Of a DNA stretch of 64,000 nt, positions 27,452-39,038 are shown in pieces; within the stretch, counting starts at the first letter, position 1, and every line of letters starts with the position of its first letter. Made by a program: the position numbers and the translations under genes. The notes under the pieces are model-generated. The model searched no databases, was not told where the DNA came from, and saw only the letters and a program-made list of their open reading frames with translations. Source of the stretch: Photobacterium piscicola (GTDB taxonomy: Bacteria > Pseudomonadota > Gammaproteobacteria > Enterobacterales > Vibrionaceae); assembly GCF_900166965.1 (NCBI RefSeq), contig NZ_FUZI01000002.1:62001-126000 (forward strand). The letters run 5' to 3'.

Positions 27452-29932
27452 TTAACTCACATACAAAGGCCCACTAAAAGAGGTAACAGGAGGTACTTTG
27501 CCCGTGAACTTTTCAAAATTAACCACTACTGTATTAGCACTGGTTGCTTGAGCAAGCTCTGAGGTTGGAATATCAATGGTTAATGTATTAGGATCACCAT
27601 AAGTATCTATAGCGCCAATATCATTATTGAGTGGCCCAAACCATGCTCCTTCTTCAATACGAATCACCCCTGTTGGATAATGGCTTGAAAGTACAGCGCC
27701 GGCTAATAACTGCCCACGATCATTAAACACTCTCACAATATCGCCATCTTTAATGCCTTTTTTCTTCGCATCATCAGGATTGATATAAACGGGTTCATGC
27801 CCTTTTACGGCATAGGTATTACGGAAGTCTTCAGAATCACACATCTGTGAATGTAGACGTTTATTGGGATGGCATGATTGTAACCAAAATGGGAATTTAT
27901 TTGATTTTGGCCCACCGTGTGAACGTTCTTCTTTTTCAAACCACATCGGATGGCCTTGGCAATGTTCATAGTTATAACGCGCAATTTTACGGCTATAAAT
28001 CTCAATAAAGCCTGAAGGTGTACCTAAACTATTAATCTCAGGATCTTCTCTGAAAGCCGCGTGACTAACGTAGGTTTGATCGGTTGGGAACGCCACTAAT
28101 CCTTGCTGCCAAAACTGACTAAACTCTGGCATTTCATGTTTATCTTTATTTGCTTTGCGGCAGTCATTATACAGTTGTTCTATCCACTGCATTTCAGTCA
28201 TACCACGAGTATATTGCTTACTTTTCCCAAAACGCTCTGTTAATTCAGTGAATATCTGAAAGTCGGTTTTTGATTGATATAATGGATCAACCAATTTGTG
28301 CATCGCTAGAATACCACTGGTTGAGTAAGTACCATATTGGTCAAGATCACTACGTTCAAATTGTGTACAAGCCGGTAAAACAATATCAGAAAAACGGCAC
28401 GTTGGTGTCCATGTATAATCAATATTCACCACCGTTTGCAGCTTTCTAAATGCCTCTTTCATACGATTACGTTGTTGATGGTGATTCCATGGATTACAGC
28501 CGCTAAACACCATCATTTTAATATCAGGTAATACGACATCACTGCCGTTATATTGAATTTTCTTACCCGGTTCCATAATGGCATCAATCCATCGAGCAAC
28601 GGGAATAGTTGAGCTATAACCTTTAAAATCAGTATTATTCCAGATAGGCTGCTGACCTTCATCGACATTACGCGGAAAGCCACCCGGCCCGGCCGCGGTA
28701 CTAAAAGGTAATCCAACCCCACTATAAAAATGCGAGTAAGACACACCACCTCCAGGCAAACCAATTTGACCTAGCATGGAGGCTAACACCGCCCCCATCC
28801 AATACGGCTGCTCACCATGCTGTTGACGTTGCACTGCCCAACCAAACATCAACATAGTACGATCTTTCACTAAATTACGCGCAAATTCTCGAATCGCATC
28901 AGCTTTAACACCACAAATAGGTTCAGCCCACTCTGGCGTTTTAGCTATTTTGTCTTTACCTGTGCCTAATAAATAAGGTAAGAACTCATTAAACCCCAGT
29001 GTATACATTTCTAGAAATTGCTTATCGTACAAATCTTCTTTATACAATGTGTGCGCAATGGCAAGCATGAAAGGCACATCAGTTTGAGGATTAACGTATT
29101 GATGTTCACAATTAAAATATTGTTGCGATTTTGATACCACAGGATCGACCGAGATCATGCGGATCTTGCCATCAGCCACTTTCTGTTTTAATTGCTCATA
29201 GTAAGCATAAGAACCATGGGTTTCGCATTGCCATCCTACTTGGCTATTTTTAATCGGATCATTTGACCACCATATCAATGTCTTACAATCTTTAAGTATG
29301 GTTGACCATGTGGTTGCTTGGGCATAAACCTCTGTTGAGCCTAATACGTAAGGTAAAATGGTTTGGCCTGCACCGGTTGAGTAATCACCGACTTTCTTAA
29401 TAAAGTTACCATGCATACCCACAGCTCGTTGCATGTGCGACGTACAACTTTGGAACTGTCCTGTTTCTCGCCATCCTGTTTGACCAGCATGTAATGCCCA
29501 AGGACCGTAATCTTTCTGTACCCGTTGTAATTCTTGATAAAATAAATCTAATGCTTCATCCCATGTCACCCGTACAAAGCGATTATTACCACGAGTTTCA
29601 CCGCTATATTTATTTTTCTTGAGCCAATCTAAGCGCACCATCGGATAGCGCACCCGTGAAGGACTATAAATTAAGCCTTTGATCCCGTTTAACATATCGG
29701 TAGGATTTTTATCAAATTCTAACGGTTTTATTTCAGCGACTTGGCCATTATATATTCGTGCTCGAAATGCACCCCAATGAGAGCCCGATACTTTCCAAAT
29801 GCCCGGCGCATCGGCTGTTGGCGTATTAGTATCACTCGCGTGTGCAACTTGTAATAATAACCCTGGGCCAATCACAGAAGCGGCACTGGTTGTCGCTAAC
29901 CCTTGTAAAAATTTACGCCGACTCAAAGACAT
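27452..29932 (-). CDS. torA: Periplasmic trimethylamine N-oxide reductase TorA
   Basis: TorA is the molybdenum-cofactor reductase that reduces TMAO to trimethylamine in anaerobic respiration. The 826 residues begin with a Tat signal ([10 protein letters not shown]) and match E. coli TorA (848) along the whole length: GSHWGAFRA near 50, the molybdenum-ligand Ser185 in [20 protein letters not shown] near 390, and the C-terminal [24 protein letters not shown] domain. No N-terminal 4Fe-4S motif is present, as expected for this subfamily. It is third in torE-torC-torA. TorD, the dedicated chaperone, and torSTR are not in the window. Confidence 0.93.
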   Translation of the reverse strand: MSLSRRKFLQGLATTSAASVIGPGLLLQVAHASDTNTPTADAPGIWKVSGSHWGAFRARIYNGQVAEIKPLEFDKNPTDMLNGIKGLIYSPSRVRYPMVRLDWLKKNKYSGETRGNNRFVRVTWDEALDLFYQELQRVQKDYGPWALHAGQTGWRETGQFQSCTSHMQRAVGMHGNFIKKVGDYSTGAGQTILPYVLGSTEVYAQATTWSTILKDCKTLIWWSNDPIKNSQVGWQCETHGSYAYYEQLKQKVADGKIRMISVDPVVSKSQQYFNCEHQYVNPQTDVPFMLAIAHTLYKEDLYDKQFLEMYTLGFNEFLPYLLGTGKDKIAKTPEWAEPICGVKADAIREFARNLVKDRTMLMFGWAVQRQQHGEQPYWMGAVLASMLGQIGLPGGGVSYSHFYSGVGLPFSTAAGPGGFPRNVDEGQQPIWNNTDFKGYSSTIPVARWIDAIMEPGKKIQYNGSDVVLPDIKMMVFSGCNPWNHHQQRNRMKEAFRKLQTVVNIDYTWTPTCRFSDIVLPACTQFERSDLDQYGTYSTSGILAMHKLVDPLYQSKTDFQIFTELTERFGKSKQYTRGMTEMQWIEQLYNDCRKANKDKHEMPEFSQFWQQGLVAFPTDQTYVSHAAFREDPEINSLGTPSGFIEIYSRKIARYNYEHCQGHPMWFEKEERSHGGPKSNKFPFWLQSCHPNKRLHSQMCDSEDFRNTYAVKGHEPVYINPDDAKKKGIKDGDIVRVFNDRGQLLAGAVLSSHYPTGVIRIEEGAWFGPLNNDIGAIDTYGDPNTLTIDIPTSELAQATSANTVVVNFEKFTGKVPPVTSFSGPLYVS

Positions 29933-29964
29933 AGATCTTTCCTCTTTTTAAACGGGATACGCTA

Positions 29965-31149
29965 TCAATGTTTATCTTTTGCAAAATCTGATGAATGATT
30001 TTGTAAATATTTCAAAACAATGGCTTCACTGTCGGTATCAAAATTTACAAAAGCTAACATGCCATTAAACATTCCCGGCCACGTATTGGCATCAAAATGA
30101 TTTTCGGCAGGTTGAGTATGACAGACACTACAATTAGTTTTATAAGCTGATTGGGCAACTGACCAAATATCATTAACATTACTCACAAACTTCGCTTTTT
30201 CTACCCATAGCGTCGCTGTGACTTGTTGCCATTTAAGCCCGGTAACATCATCTTCTTTTTCGGTCGTCCCTTTAACAATATCTTTATTTTGAGCTGCTGT
30301 TTTGCTTAATGCTGCGGTAGGAATATTCATCCCAAAATCTTGATTAATAACGCGGCCAAACCCTTTTTCCTTACGCCAACCGCTGATCTCAATTTGTAGC
30401 ATGTCATCTTTAACAGCGACAACTTTGACACCCGATGCAGGCTCTAATGAACCACCATCTTGGGTTTTTGCCTCATCTTCAAACATAGGAATAAACTGCA
30501 TGCTGTAATAAGTATTACCGTTCTCATAATCTGTATTTTGTGCTACAGCCGCTAATTCAGAAATCATACCGCCTGATGAATCCATATTTGACGGTAAATG
30601 GTGGGCAATCCCTTTATGACAATCAATACAGCTTTGATCTTTTGCAGCCGCTTGCTTCATCTGTACTTGTGCCCGTGGCGACATTTCATCCCATTTCATA
30701 CTGTCGTAACTGTGGCAGCTTTTACATTCTAAAGATTTATTCGCCGCAAATCGCTTCCACTCATGCTGAGCCAACTCCAACCGCTTCGCTTCAAATTTTT
30801 CCGGGGTATCAATAGTGCCGACAATTGCACCAAACACTTCTTTACTGGCCTGCATTTTACGGGCTATTTTATCGGTCCAATTATGGGGAACATGGCAATC
30901 AGGACACGTTGCCCTCACTCCTGCATTATTCTCCCAGTGAATGGTGCCTTGTAATTCTGGATAAACGGTATCGCGCATTGAGTGACAACTAATACAAAAT
31001 TTTTCAGTATTAGTCACTTCTAACGCAGTATTAAACCCACCCCAAAAGATAACACCAGCAACAAACCCACCAAGGGTCAGTACACCAAGACTTATCTTCG
31101 CAGCAGGACGCCAAAAGGTTAACCATAATTTTTTTATAAACGTCACCAT
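29965..31149 (-). CDS. torC: Pentahaem cytochrome c TorC
   Basis: TorC carries electrons from menaquinol to periplasmic TorA. The 394 residues have an N-terminal membrane anchor (about 20-40) and five CxxCH haem sites: CISCH, CPDCH, CKSCH and CIDCH in the NapC/NirT-type half, and CSVCH near residue 340 in the C-terminal monohaem domain. This is the standard TorC layout and length. It lies 32 bases before torA and 40 bases after torE. Confidence 0.95.
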   Translation of the reverse strand: MVTFIKKLWLTFWRPAAKISLGVLTLGGFVAGVIFWGGFNTALEVTNTEKFCISCHSMRDTVYPELQGTIHWENNAGVRATCPDCHVPHNWTDKIARKMQASKEVFGAIVGTIDTPEKFEAKRLELAQHEWKRFAANKSLECKSCHSYDSMKWDEMSPRAQVQMKQAAAKDQSCIDCHKGIAHHLPSNMDSSGGMISELAAVAQNTDYENGNTYYSMQFIPMFEDEAKTQDGGSLEPASGVKVVAVKDDMLQIEISGWRKEKGFGRVINQDFGMNIPTAALSKTAAQNKDIVKGTTEKEDDVTGLKWQQVTATLWVEKAKFVSNVNDIWSVAQSAYKTNCSVCHTQPAENHFDANTWPGMFNGMLAFVNFDTDSEAIVLKYLQNHSSDFAKDKH

Positions 31150-31189
31150 CGTTCTCCCTCCGTTGTTTATTTCATCGAAACATTACAAC

Positions 31190-31360
31190 CTACCCATGCC
31201 CTGGAGGACCAAAAACAAACACTTGTAACGCCCATATCGTAAAACCATAACCACTGACTAATGCTATGGATAACAACGGAAATAACAGAATAATAATGAA
31301 TAAAAAGGCCCACCATTCATAGCGACCTCGTTCTTGCTCGGTAATCTCAGTACTAGCCAT
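31190..31360 (-). CDS. torE: TorE, small membrane subunit of the TMAO respiratory system
   Basis: Translating the minus strand from ATG 31360 gives 56 residues: a charged start (MASTEITEQERGRYEWW), one transmembrane helix (about 18-37), and the end GPPGHG. This matches the tiny TorE that opens torECA operons in Shewanella, Vibrio and Photobacterium, where it is a membrane component next to TorC and is absent from E. coli. AGAGG lies about seven bases upstream of the ATG. Confidence 0.88.
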   Translation of the reverse strand: MASTEITEQERGRYEWWAFLFIIILLFPLLSIALVSGYGFTIWALQVFVFGPPGHG

Positions 31361-31395
31361 AATCGACCTCTAAATAATCATTACAATAGCGATAT

Positions 31396-31455
31396 ACCAT
31401 TCACGAATAACAATGGGTTGATGAAATTATAGTCAATGATAATTAACCTTCACGA
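31396..31455. promoter_or_regulatory. torE promoter region with direct repeats
   Basis: On the minus strand TATAAT (plus 31426-31431) is a good -10 box about 65 bases before torE. It is bracketed by two near-identical sequences, ACCATTCACGA at 31396-31406 and ACCTTCACGA at 31446-31455, about 49 bases apart. They share a TTCA core with the E. coli Tor box, so they could be TorR sites; this is inference. Confidence 0.35.
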
Positions 31456-31510
31456 TCAAACTACAAATAAGTTCCGCCAATTTGGACTTACTCACTTAAA
31501 TAACAGCCAT

Positions 31511-31540
31511 AAAAAAAGCCAGCATCACTGCTGGCTTTTT
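31511..31540. terminator. Terminator after mukB
   Basis: AAAAAGCCAGCA-TCAC-TGCTGGCTTTTT, a 12-bp hairpin with T runs on both strands, just past the mukB stop. Confidence 0.9.
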
Positions 31541-31576
31541 ATAACAACTCACTAGATTCTATTGGTATAAGTGTGT

Positions 31577-34500
31577 TTACACAGGTTCAATATCCAATAA
31601 TGTTTGTACTGGCATTTCAGCAACCTTGGGTTTATTACCAAAACCACGTAAACCCACCACATGCACATGCTCACGGTCTTTAAATATTTTACGTACCAAT
31701 TTATAGGTCGTGCCCTTTTCAGGACTGATATTTTCAGGGGCCGCAATCAATAATTGCATATCTAGACGTTCACATAACTCAAATAAGGTCGCAATAGACT
31801 TACCATCTAAACGCGCTGCTTCATCGAGGAACAATAAACGGCAAGGAATAATATCTTTACCGCGTAAACGGCGAGATTCTTCTTCCCAGCTTTGTATAAC
31901 CATCAATAGAATGGCTTGACCTGTACCAATCGCTTCACCCGTCGATAACGCACCTGATTCTGCTTGTAGCCAACCATCAGTACCACGGTTAACTTCAATA
32001 TTCAGCTCAAGGTAGTTACGGTAATCCAGTAACTCTTCACCTAGAATTTGCGGTGAGCGCTGACCCATATCAATATGTGGATTTAAACGCTGGAATAATT
32101 TCGCAATCGCTTCTGAGAACGTTAGACGCTGATTACCAAATAAATCGTTATGTTGGTCTTTTTGATCAAGTAACCCAAGCAGTAACGATTCATGCGTTTC
32201 ACGTACTTTAACGTTAAGACGTACACCACATACCTGTCCAAAACCAACATGTTGTAGGCCTTGGTTAAGCATACGAATACGATTTTGCTCACGCTGAATT
32301 GTTTTGCGAATAATATTTGCTACAGAATCTGAACTGATGGCTAAACGTTGTTCACGAGCGGTCAGTTCTTCTGTTAAACGACCAAGCTCAGCTTCCATTT
32401 CTTCGATAGCTTCAACAGGATCATCGGTGCGAATAATATCGTGACGAATACGCTCACGTAGATGCTGATACACGGCGATATAGAACAACACTTTACGCTC
32501 AGGACGCGCCACATCTTCTGAGGCACGTAATGCATCACGTAAGTTTTCGTTATCAGCCACCGCCAGACGCAACGCACCTAGCGCTTTATCTGATAATGAA
32601 CGTAATTCGTCAGCTGACATGTATGCCATTTCACGGCGATGTAAACGACGTTCAACATCACTTTCACGCGCAAGACGTAATACCGCACACCAACCCGCTT
32701 TAGCATTCACAACCAACTTACGGAAGTCTTGGTAATCTTTACCCACTTTACGTAAACGCTTCATCAAGCCTTTCATTTCAAGCTCAATTGACGTGGTTGA
32801 TTTTTCTAATGTACTACGACGATTACGTGAACTGTGCAAACGTTCATTGAGTTCATTTCGACGTACTAATGCACGTTCTTCAGCTTCAACATCTGCACGC
32901 ACACCTAACTCTTGCAGTTCACGTTCAAACTCAAGCACAGTTTCATTCTTAGCCTGGTGCGAACTTTTCAGTGATGCCAATAACTGATTATATTGGTTGG
33001 TTTGCGCACGTGATTGCTTCAAACTTGCACGAGCAGTATTACGTTGCTGCTCTGCTGTCGCTAATTTTAGTTTTAGCTGTTCATTAAGCTCTGAACTCTT
33101 ATTCAATAACTCAACTGAATCAGCATAACTAAAGTGATGACGACGCTCAGCTAAATCTGCAACCGCAAAGATTAATGTTTTCAATTGTTGCAGTTTTTGA
33201 TCAGCCGCTTCGTAATTAGCTTGTAATGTATCAAACTGCTCAGGATCGGCATCAAGTGCTGATACTAACCCTTCAAGTTCAATTAATGCTTTACCGTAAC
33301 GATCCAGATAATTACGTGCTTCATCCATCTGCGAAAGTTGCTGTTCAACTTCAGCAAAACGTTCAGTTAGCGTTTCATCTTCAAGCAATGTCACGATTGG
33401 GTTTAATTTACCCAATAAGGTTAAGCCTTCACGTGCTGCGGCCAGTTGACTACGTTGTTGTTGCTCTTGTGCTTGTGACTCTGCTAACTGACGCATGATC
33501 TGATTACGCTGATCACGAGCTTGTTTTAGTTCAACCTCAGGATCGGCATTAAATGCAATCGCCATGTGGGTTGCCACAAAACTATTAAAACTTTGGTATA
33601 AACGTTGCAGCTTTTGCGAATCAAATGCCGCTTTTGCATGATCTTCTACCACTTGATCACGTTCATCACGTAAAAACTCTAACCGTTGTTCACGTGCAGC
33701 TCGACCAAACAGTGGTACTTTAGGAAAGCGCGAGTAACGCAATTGACGATCATTGAGATGTACACATACCGCATTCTCAAGTTCATCAACATCAAAACCA
33801 CTATCATCAAATGAGTCAGCATCACCTTCAATGATATAAAGGTCATCAGGGCAATCATCTAGAGCAATCAGCTTTTCTTTAATACCGCTTAAATCAGGCA
33901 CAATAATAGCATGGCGCGATGGACCATACATCGCACTGAAATAAGGCGCATCAGCAAGCGTAATGTCATCATAAATTTCAGATAACATGGTTCCGCCAAG
34001 CGTATCAGCTAATGTACGTAAACCTGAATTATCACTACCGCCAGGCTGTGCCAAATGCTCAATATCATGCTCTAAAGTTTGCTTCTGTTGCGCTAATTTA
34101 TCACGCTGCGCTGATACTTGACGTTCATTATCAAGTGTTGCTTGCATCGCATCCATAACAGCTTGGCTGCTAATTAACTCAACATTGGCTTGATCAGAAA
34201 GTGTCTCTAATGCATCTGATGCAGCAATCCACGCAGGAGCTGAAGCTTCAAGTGCAGTAATACGAACAGCTAAGCCTTGCTCGTTATGACGCATGTCATT
34301 ACGCTGCTCGACTAAGCTTGCTTGATCTTGCTCTAAGCTTTCTAAGGTTGCTTCATGGCGCGCTTGTTCTTCAGCTAATGCCAATTCACCATCAATAGTA
34401 ATCGCAAACTTTTTCGTATACGCGCCAGCTAACTCAATAGCTTGACGTTGGCTACGAACACTGCGCTCTAAATCACGATATTGCGCTTTAAGTTGATCAC

Positions 34501-36040
34501 CACGTTCAGAAACAGAACGAAGTTGACGTCCATGCTCTATTAGCTCACGCGCTTTATCACTCGCATTAGTACGATCGACAACACCGGCAATTGTCGTCAC
34601 AATCGCTAAGCCTTTTTCAAACTGCTGCGCGGCAGCTGATGACATATCAAGCTTATGTTTTAATGCCAATAAAGCCGTTGTTTGTTGTTCCTGTTGTTGT
34701 TTAAGCTGCGATAAATACGGTGGCGCTTGATCAGCCAGCATTTGAGGATCACCAGATAGCTGGCGCGCCTTTTCTAATGCTTGTAATGCTTGTTGATATT
34801 GCAGCGCACGTGTCTGCTGCATATCTAATGCTTGCTGGTAGTCTGCTAACTGGGTTTTTAAACTATCAACTTCTTCTTCTGTTAGCTGTGATTGTTCTTC
34901 GGCTATTGCTAATTGCTCTGCCGCTTCTTCAACCACCATCACTTGTTCTTCAAGACGCTCTGTTAGCTCTTCAAGATCTTCTTTGTAACGCTCAATTTTC
35001 TCAGCTTGACGAACTGCTGCTTGAACTAACTGTAAATGATCAGACGCTGACTGGTGATCTTGTTCTAATGCACTTTCTTGATCCGTTAGCTCCGCTAACT
35101 CAGCATTCATGTTATTTAACGATGACTGCTGATCAATCAGCGTTTGGCGTGAACCCATAAGCTCACCACGTAAACGCAGGGTTTGTTCTAATTTTTGCTG
35201 ACGCTCATTAGCATGGCGCATATAGTCAGCTGCAACATAATTAGTTGCTTCTGAAATCAAATGCTTAAATAAGTCACGATCACTTTGAGTTAATTTAATC
35301 GCTTCTAACGTCATACGGTTTTCACGTAAGGCGGCTTCCATATCTTGGAACGCTTTTTTCACCCCAGAGTTATGCGGTAATAAATAATCACGCAATGAAC
35401 GGGTGATCGCACTTGAAATACCACCATATAAAGAAGCTTCAATCAGACGATAGAATTTTGAACGATCTTGGCTATTACGTAATTTTTTCGGTAACACGCC
35501 CATTTCAAACATTTGTACATGGTAGTCCGTTACCGAGTTAAATGTTTTAAACTGCACCCCTTCGTACTGACTAACAAGATCTTTGACATCGTTAAGCTGA
35601 CGAACACGGGCTTGATTTTCAGAAATCGTTTCAACTAATATTTCAGCAGGTTTGATATGCGATGGTAAGCCTTGAATCAAAAATGGCTTAATATCTACTT
35701 TCTTATCGCGGCCAGCTACTTGCTGTAATTTAACCGCAAAAATAATACGCTGTTGCTTTGAGTTAACCACATCCAGAGCGGCGTAACAGGCACCGGGTTT
35801 TAATTTACCGTGAAGGCCTTTGTCACGAGAAGCATTTGAACTTCCCGCTTCAGTGGTATTACGAAAGTGAAGGAGGCTTTGGTCTGGAATCAATGTCGTG
35901 ATAAACGCTGCCATTGTGGTAGATTTACCTGCACCGTTACCGCCTGAAAGCGTTGTCACCAAATTATCAATATCAAAAGTACGCGCAAAAAAGCCGTTCC
36001 AGTTGATCATGGTGAGCGATTGATACTTGCCGCGTTCCAT
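31577..36040 (-). CDS. mukB: Chromosome partition protein MukB
   Basis: MukB is the SMC-like ATPase of the MukBEF condensin that organises and segregates the chromosome. The 1487 residues match the E. coli length (1486). The Walker A motif GGNGAGKST is near residue 35, two long coiled-coil arms rich in Gln, Glu and Leu flank a hinge near 650-770, and the ABC signature ALSTGEAIGTG is near 1365, with the Walker B FLDEAARLD after it. Its ATG overlaps the mukE stop in a TAATG junction. It is last in cmoM-mukF-mukE-mukB and closed by a terminator. Confidence 0.97.
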   Translation of the reverse strand: MERGKYQSLTMINWNGFFARTFDIDNLVTTLSGGNGAGKSTTMAAFITTLIPDQSLLHFRNTTEAGSSNASRDKGLHGKLKPGACYAALDVVNSKQQRIIFAVKLQQVAGRDKKVDIKPFLIQGLPSHIKPAEILVETISENQARVRQLNDVKDLVSQYEGVQFKTFNSVTDYHVQMFEMGVLPKKLRNSQDRSKFYRLIEASLYGGISSAITRSLRDYLLPHNSGVKKAFQDMEAALRENRMTLEAIKLTQSDRDLFKHLISEATNYVAADYMRHANERQQKLEQTLRLRGELMGSRQTLIDQQSSLNNMNAELAELTDQESALEQDHQSASDHLQLVQAAVRQAEKIERYKEDLEELTERLEEQVMVVEEAAEQLAIAEEQSQLTEEEVDSLKTQLADYQQALDMQQTRALQYQQALQALEKARQLSGDPQMLADQAPPYLSQLKQQQEQQTTALLALKHKLDMSSAAAQQFEKGLAIVTTIAGVVDRTNASDKARELIEHGRQLRSVSERGDQLKAQYRDLERSVRSQRQAIELAGAYTKKFAITIDGELALAEEQARHEATLESLEQDQASLVEQRNDMRHNEQGLAVRITALEASAPAWIAASDALETLSDQANVELISSQAVMDAMQATLDNERQVSAQRDKLAQQKQTLEHDIEHLAQPGGSDNSGLRTLADTLGGTMLSEIYDDITLADAPYFSAMYGPSRHAIIVPDLSGIKEKLIALDDCPDDLYIIEGDADSFDDSGFDVDELENAVCVHLNDRQLRYSRFPKVPLFGRAAREQRLEFLRDERDQVVEDHAKAAFDSQKLQRLYQSFNSFVATHMAIAFNADPEVELKQARDQRNQIMRQLAESQAQEQQQRSQLAAAREGLTLLGKLNPIVTLLEDETLTERFAEVEQQLSQMDEARNYLDRYGKALIELEGLVSALDADPEQFDTLQANYEAADQKLQQLKTLIFAVADLAERRHHFSYADSVELLNKSSELNEQLKLKLATAEQQRNTARASLKQSRAQTNQYNQLLASLKSSHQAKNETVLEFERELQELGVRADVEAEERALVRRNELNERLHSSRNRRSTLEKSTTSIELEMKGLMKRLRKVGKDYQDFRKLVVNAKAGWCAVLRLARESDVERRLHRREMAYMSADELRSLSDKALGALRLAVADNENLRDALRASEDVARPERKVLFYIAVYQHLRERIRHDIIRTDDPVEAIEEMEAELGRLTEELTAREQRLAISSDSVANIIRKTIQREQNRIRMLNQGLQHVGFGQVCGVRLNVKVRETHESLLLGLLDQKDQHNDLFGNQRLTFSEAIAKLFQRLNPHIDMGQRSPQILGEELLDYRNYLELNIEVNRGTDGWLQAESGALSTGEAIGTGQAILLMVIQSWEEESRRLRGKDIIPCRLLFLDEAARLDGKSIATLFELCERLDMQLLIAAPENISPEKGTTYKLVRKIFKDREHVHVVGLRGFGNKPKVAEMPVQTLLDIEPV

Positions 36041-36786
36041 TAAATACTACTCTCCTGTCCCGCTTGCTCTACATCTTGTTGCATTTCAAGCATTTCTTGA
36101 TTATTAGTGTCAATATCATCAAGCAGACTTGATTGACTTGACGCTTGCTGGTGAACCACGGCTTCACCGTCACGAATCAATCGTAACTGTGCTTCACGAA
36201 CATCATCACCCGTACGTACATCAGCACCAAAGCGGAAAACAGATTCACTAATACGGAACTTGCCATTTTCACCAATAGGAATAAGCATTCCTAAACGACG
36301 TAAACGACGTAACGCTGTTTTTACTTTATCAAACAGCTTTTCACGATCAAGATCTGAACCTGAAGCGCGGTTGGTGACAAGTTTCATTAGCTTTTGTTCA
36401 TCTGCTAATACCAACAACTCATCAAATAATTCTTGGTTAGTAAAGATACCTTCGTGAGCTAGACGCTCAGGGCTAAGGTAAAGAAAACATAAGACTTTAC
36501 CAACGAGCATATCAATTTCAGATAATACTGAGCGACCAATCAATGAGGTCGAACGTGGGCGCAAGTATAAAAAACCTTCCGGTGCACGTACAAGTTCTGC
36601 ATTATAACGACGGTAAAACATCGCTAACTCTTTCTCAAACTCAATTAAATAAGCGTGGCTATCTAAATCTTCACTTGAAACATGGCGACCAGAACGCAAA
36701 GCGTTATCTAGCGTCGGGAAAAGTGGGTTAGCAATGGCTTTAGCCAACTTCTCCGGCATAAATTCTTCAATATTTGTCAATGACAT
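36040..36786 (-). CDS. mukE: Chromosome partition protein MukE
   Basis: MukE bridges MukF and MukB in the condensin complex. I choose ATG 36786 because the protein then starts [20 protein letters not shown] like E. coli MukE (about 234 residues); upstream extension only adds residues read within mukF. The resulting 248 residues include [26 protein letters not shown] and [19 protein letters not shown], and end in an acidic, Gln-rich tail. It overlaps mukF by 20 bases and mukB by one. Confidence 0.95.
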   Translation of the reverse strand: MSLTNIEEFMPEKLAKAIANPLFPTLDNALRSGRHVSSEDLDSHAYLIEFEKELAMFYRRYNAELVRAPEGFLYLRPRSTSLIGRSVLSEIDMLVGKVLCFLYLSPERLAHEGIFTNQELFDELLVLADEQKLMKLVTNRASGSDLDREKLFDKVKTALRRLRRLGMLIPIGENGKFRISESVFRFGADVRTGDDVREAQLRLIRDGEAVVHQQASSQSSLLDDIDTNNQEMLEMQQDVEQAGQESSI

Positions 36787-38089
36787 GGGCTTGTACCTTG
36801 GCTCCGTATTCGTTAATTGCTTTCCAATCAGGCTGAATGGCATTGAAATCAGCTTCGGAATACCCCATCCTCACAGCCTGATCAATCACAATCCGCGCTA
36901 AATCAAAATGTTGTGCATACGGATGTTGTGCCAAATAATCTTTAAGTAAAACACTCAAGTTGATTGGTGCACCTGTTGCTTTATGTGCTTTTAACATCAA
37001 ACCGACTTTCTCAGCCAATTGATCGTTAACCAAATCAAGTTCTTCAAATTCCATTTCACCAGGAACGATACCAGTTACTTCATCATCCCGTAAAATTAAG
37101 GTTTCATCACGCATATCAAGTAAGCGTTCAGCATCTGCAAATGTCAGTAGCCATGGTGCATCGAAGTAATCGGTCACCGATTGGCGTAATCGTTGACTAA
37201 AGGCACGGTTTTTATCCATATCAATTGCGGTACGAATAAATTTATGTACGTGGCGGTCATAGCCAATCCATAAATCAATTGTTTGTTGTCCCCAACTGAT
37301 GATGCGATCTAACTTCATTTGCAGGATGTAAATCATACCATCAACAAAATCGAGATCATCACGTCCTTGAATCTCTTCTTGAATCGCAAGTAGCTGACTT
37401 TGAAGCTGATCACCTGCGGCTTGCAACGTATCTTGTAATTCACGCAGTGTTGATGATGTTTCATCAAGTAAGACTTCACAACTACTGATGGCGGCTTGCC
37501 AATCTTGATTTAATAACTCAGCAATATCGAGCTTAACTTGTTGTTGCTGCTCATCCATTGCGCGTTGGTTTAAATCAATTCGATCAAAGATTTCAGCGAC
37601 GGAATATTTTAAAACCGCATGCACATTTTGACGCCAATGTTTTTCATTACCGCCTTCTTGTGCTGCAGTCGCCGCTTTATTGATCTCATCGGCTACCATT
37701 GCTAACTGAATCGATAATTTTAGCGTTGAGAACTCACGTTGGCGCACGTAATAGTCAGTGATGCCGAGCGCTAACGGACTTAATCGATAAATGCTAGCAC
37801 CGTCAGTAACCTCACTGGTAAAGCGTGATATTAACCGCTGTCTTACCAATTCATTAATGGCGTTATTGGCGCGAAATGCCAGGGTTTCCTTGGTTTGGCC
37901 GAACATATCGCTCACAATACGAAATGCATCGACCAACTCACCTTCCCCTAATTCTTCATCAAAGCGATCACCACTTAACACTGCAATCGCTAACAAGAAC
38001 GCCAGCCGTTCTGTTGGTAAATTAAGGGCAAATTCATTATTTTTGACCCAATTTACTAACTCAGGAACAGTCTGGGTAACTTCACTCAT
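36767..38089 (-). CDS. mukF: Chromosome partition protein MukF
   Basis: MukF is the kleisin of MukBEF: an N-terminal winged-helix dimerisation domain (to about 120), a helical middle region, and a C-terminal domain that binds the MukB head. The 440 residues equal the E. coli length. The start [20 protein letters not shown] and the segment [20 protein letters not shown] near 285 are characteristic. Its ATG overlaps the cmoM stop in an ATGA junction, so the operon is tightly coupled. Confidence 0.96.
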   Translation of the reverse strand: MSEVTQTVPELVNWVKNNEFALNLPTERLAFLLAIAVLSGDRFDEELGEGELVDAFRIVSDMFGQTKETLAFRANNAINELVRQRLISRFTSEVTDGASIYRLSPLALGITDYYVRQREFSTLKLSIQLAMVADEINKAATAAQEGGNEKHWRQNVHAVLKYSVAEIFDRIDLNQRAMDEQQQQVKLDIAELLNQDWQAAISSCEVLLDETSSTLRELQDTLQAAGDQLQSQLLAIQEEIQGRDDLDFVDGMIYILQMKLDRIISWGQQTIDLWIGYDRHVHKFIRTAIDMDKNRAFSQRLRQSVTDYFDAPWLLTFADAERLLDMRDETLILRDDEVTGIVPGEMEFEELDLVNDQLAEKVGLMLKAHKATGAPINLSVLLKDYLAQHPYAQHFDLARIVIDQAVRMGYSEADFNAIQPDWKAINEYGAKVQAHVIDKY

Positions 38090-38919
38090 CCCTTGTCCTT
38101 ATTGCTATCATTTAAATTTGTCACTACCGTGGGTGTTACTTCTGTAAATGGCTTACGCGCATACACATGGATATAACGACCTAATGACAAAAAAGGTTCC
38201 TGACGACAAAGCTTTTGCTCCATATCAAGAACTTGTTCGAAACTGTAATCACCCATTCGATCATGATGCATGTAATCATGGAATGTGCGTACACCGGTTT
38301 TACCCATTATGTCAAACCCAGCATCAGTTAAACACTGATATACATCATCAGGCTTTATTCCTTGCTGAGGTTGTAATTTAAATCGTTTACGGTGTGGCAT
38401 ACCTTGTTCTATATGGGTTAAATTACCACAAATCAGATTCTTAAATAACAATCCGTTATAGTTATAAAACATAACCGAGATAACACCGCCGGGTTTTACG
38501 TTATCTAATAAACCCATTAATGTTGTAATCGGATCAGCCAACCATTCCATAACCGCATGAAAGAGAATTAAATCAACGGGTGCCTCTATATGCTTACTAA
38601 TTTCTTGAATTGGTGAATGCACTAACCGATATTGCTCAATTAAGCCATTTTTAGCAATTTCTTGCTCAGCTAGTGTCAACATTTCGCTAGAAAGATCACA
38701 TAACGTCACTTGATGCCCAAGCGCAGCGATTTTTTGAGATATTTGCCCAATACCGCCACCAGCATCTAATACTTGCAGGGGTGAAGCATCATTCAATTGT
38801 TGCAATATATATTCAATATCTTGCCAAACAACAACTTGTCGTATTTGGCCTTTCGCTGTGCCATAAATATTGTCAGCGAACTTTTTCGCCAAATCGTCAA
38901 AATTTCGGTCTTTTTTCAT
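38086..38919 (-). CDS. cmoM: tRNA 5-carboxymethoxyuridine methyltransferase CmoM (SmtA)
   Basis: CmoM methylates cmo5U34 in certain tRNAs. The 277 residues begin [19 protein letters not shown] as in E. coli SmtA; the SAM-binding motif [12 protein letters not shown] is near residue 59 and [10 protein letters not shown] near 120. It heads the cmoM-mukFEB operon, as in E. coli. The divergent gene elyC begins 119 bases away. Confidence 0.95.
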   Translation of the reverse strand: MKKDRNFDDLAKKFADNIYGTAKGQIRQVVVWQDIEYILQQLNDASPLQVLDAGGGIGQISQKIAALGHQVTLCDLSSEMLTLAEQEIAKNGLIEQYRLVHSPIQEISKHIEAPVDLILFHAVMEWLADPITTLMGLLDNVKPGGVISVMFYNYNGLLFKNLICGNLTHIEQGMPHRKRFKLQPQQGIKPDDVYQCLTDAGFDIMGKTGVRTFHDYMHHDRMGDYSFEQVLDMEQKLCRQEPFLSLGRYIHVYARKPFTEVTPTVVTNLNDSNKDKG

Positions 38920-39038
38920 GGCTCATTTACGTTATGATAGCGACTCTAGAATATGGCTTATTTTCTCACAAGCAGTAAAGGAATAAAGGCTTGTGATCGA
39001 TTTTAGAGCTCAACTGCTGAAATTTCGGACGACATATT

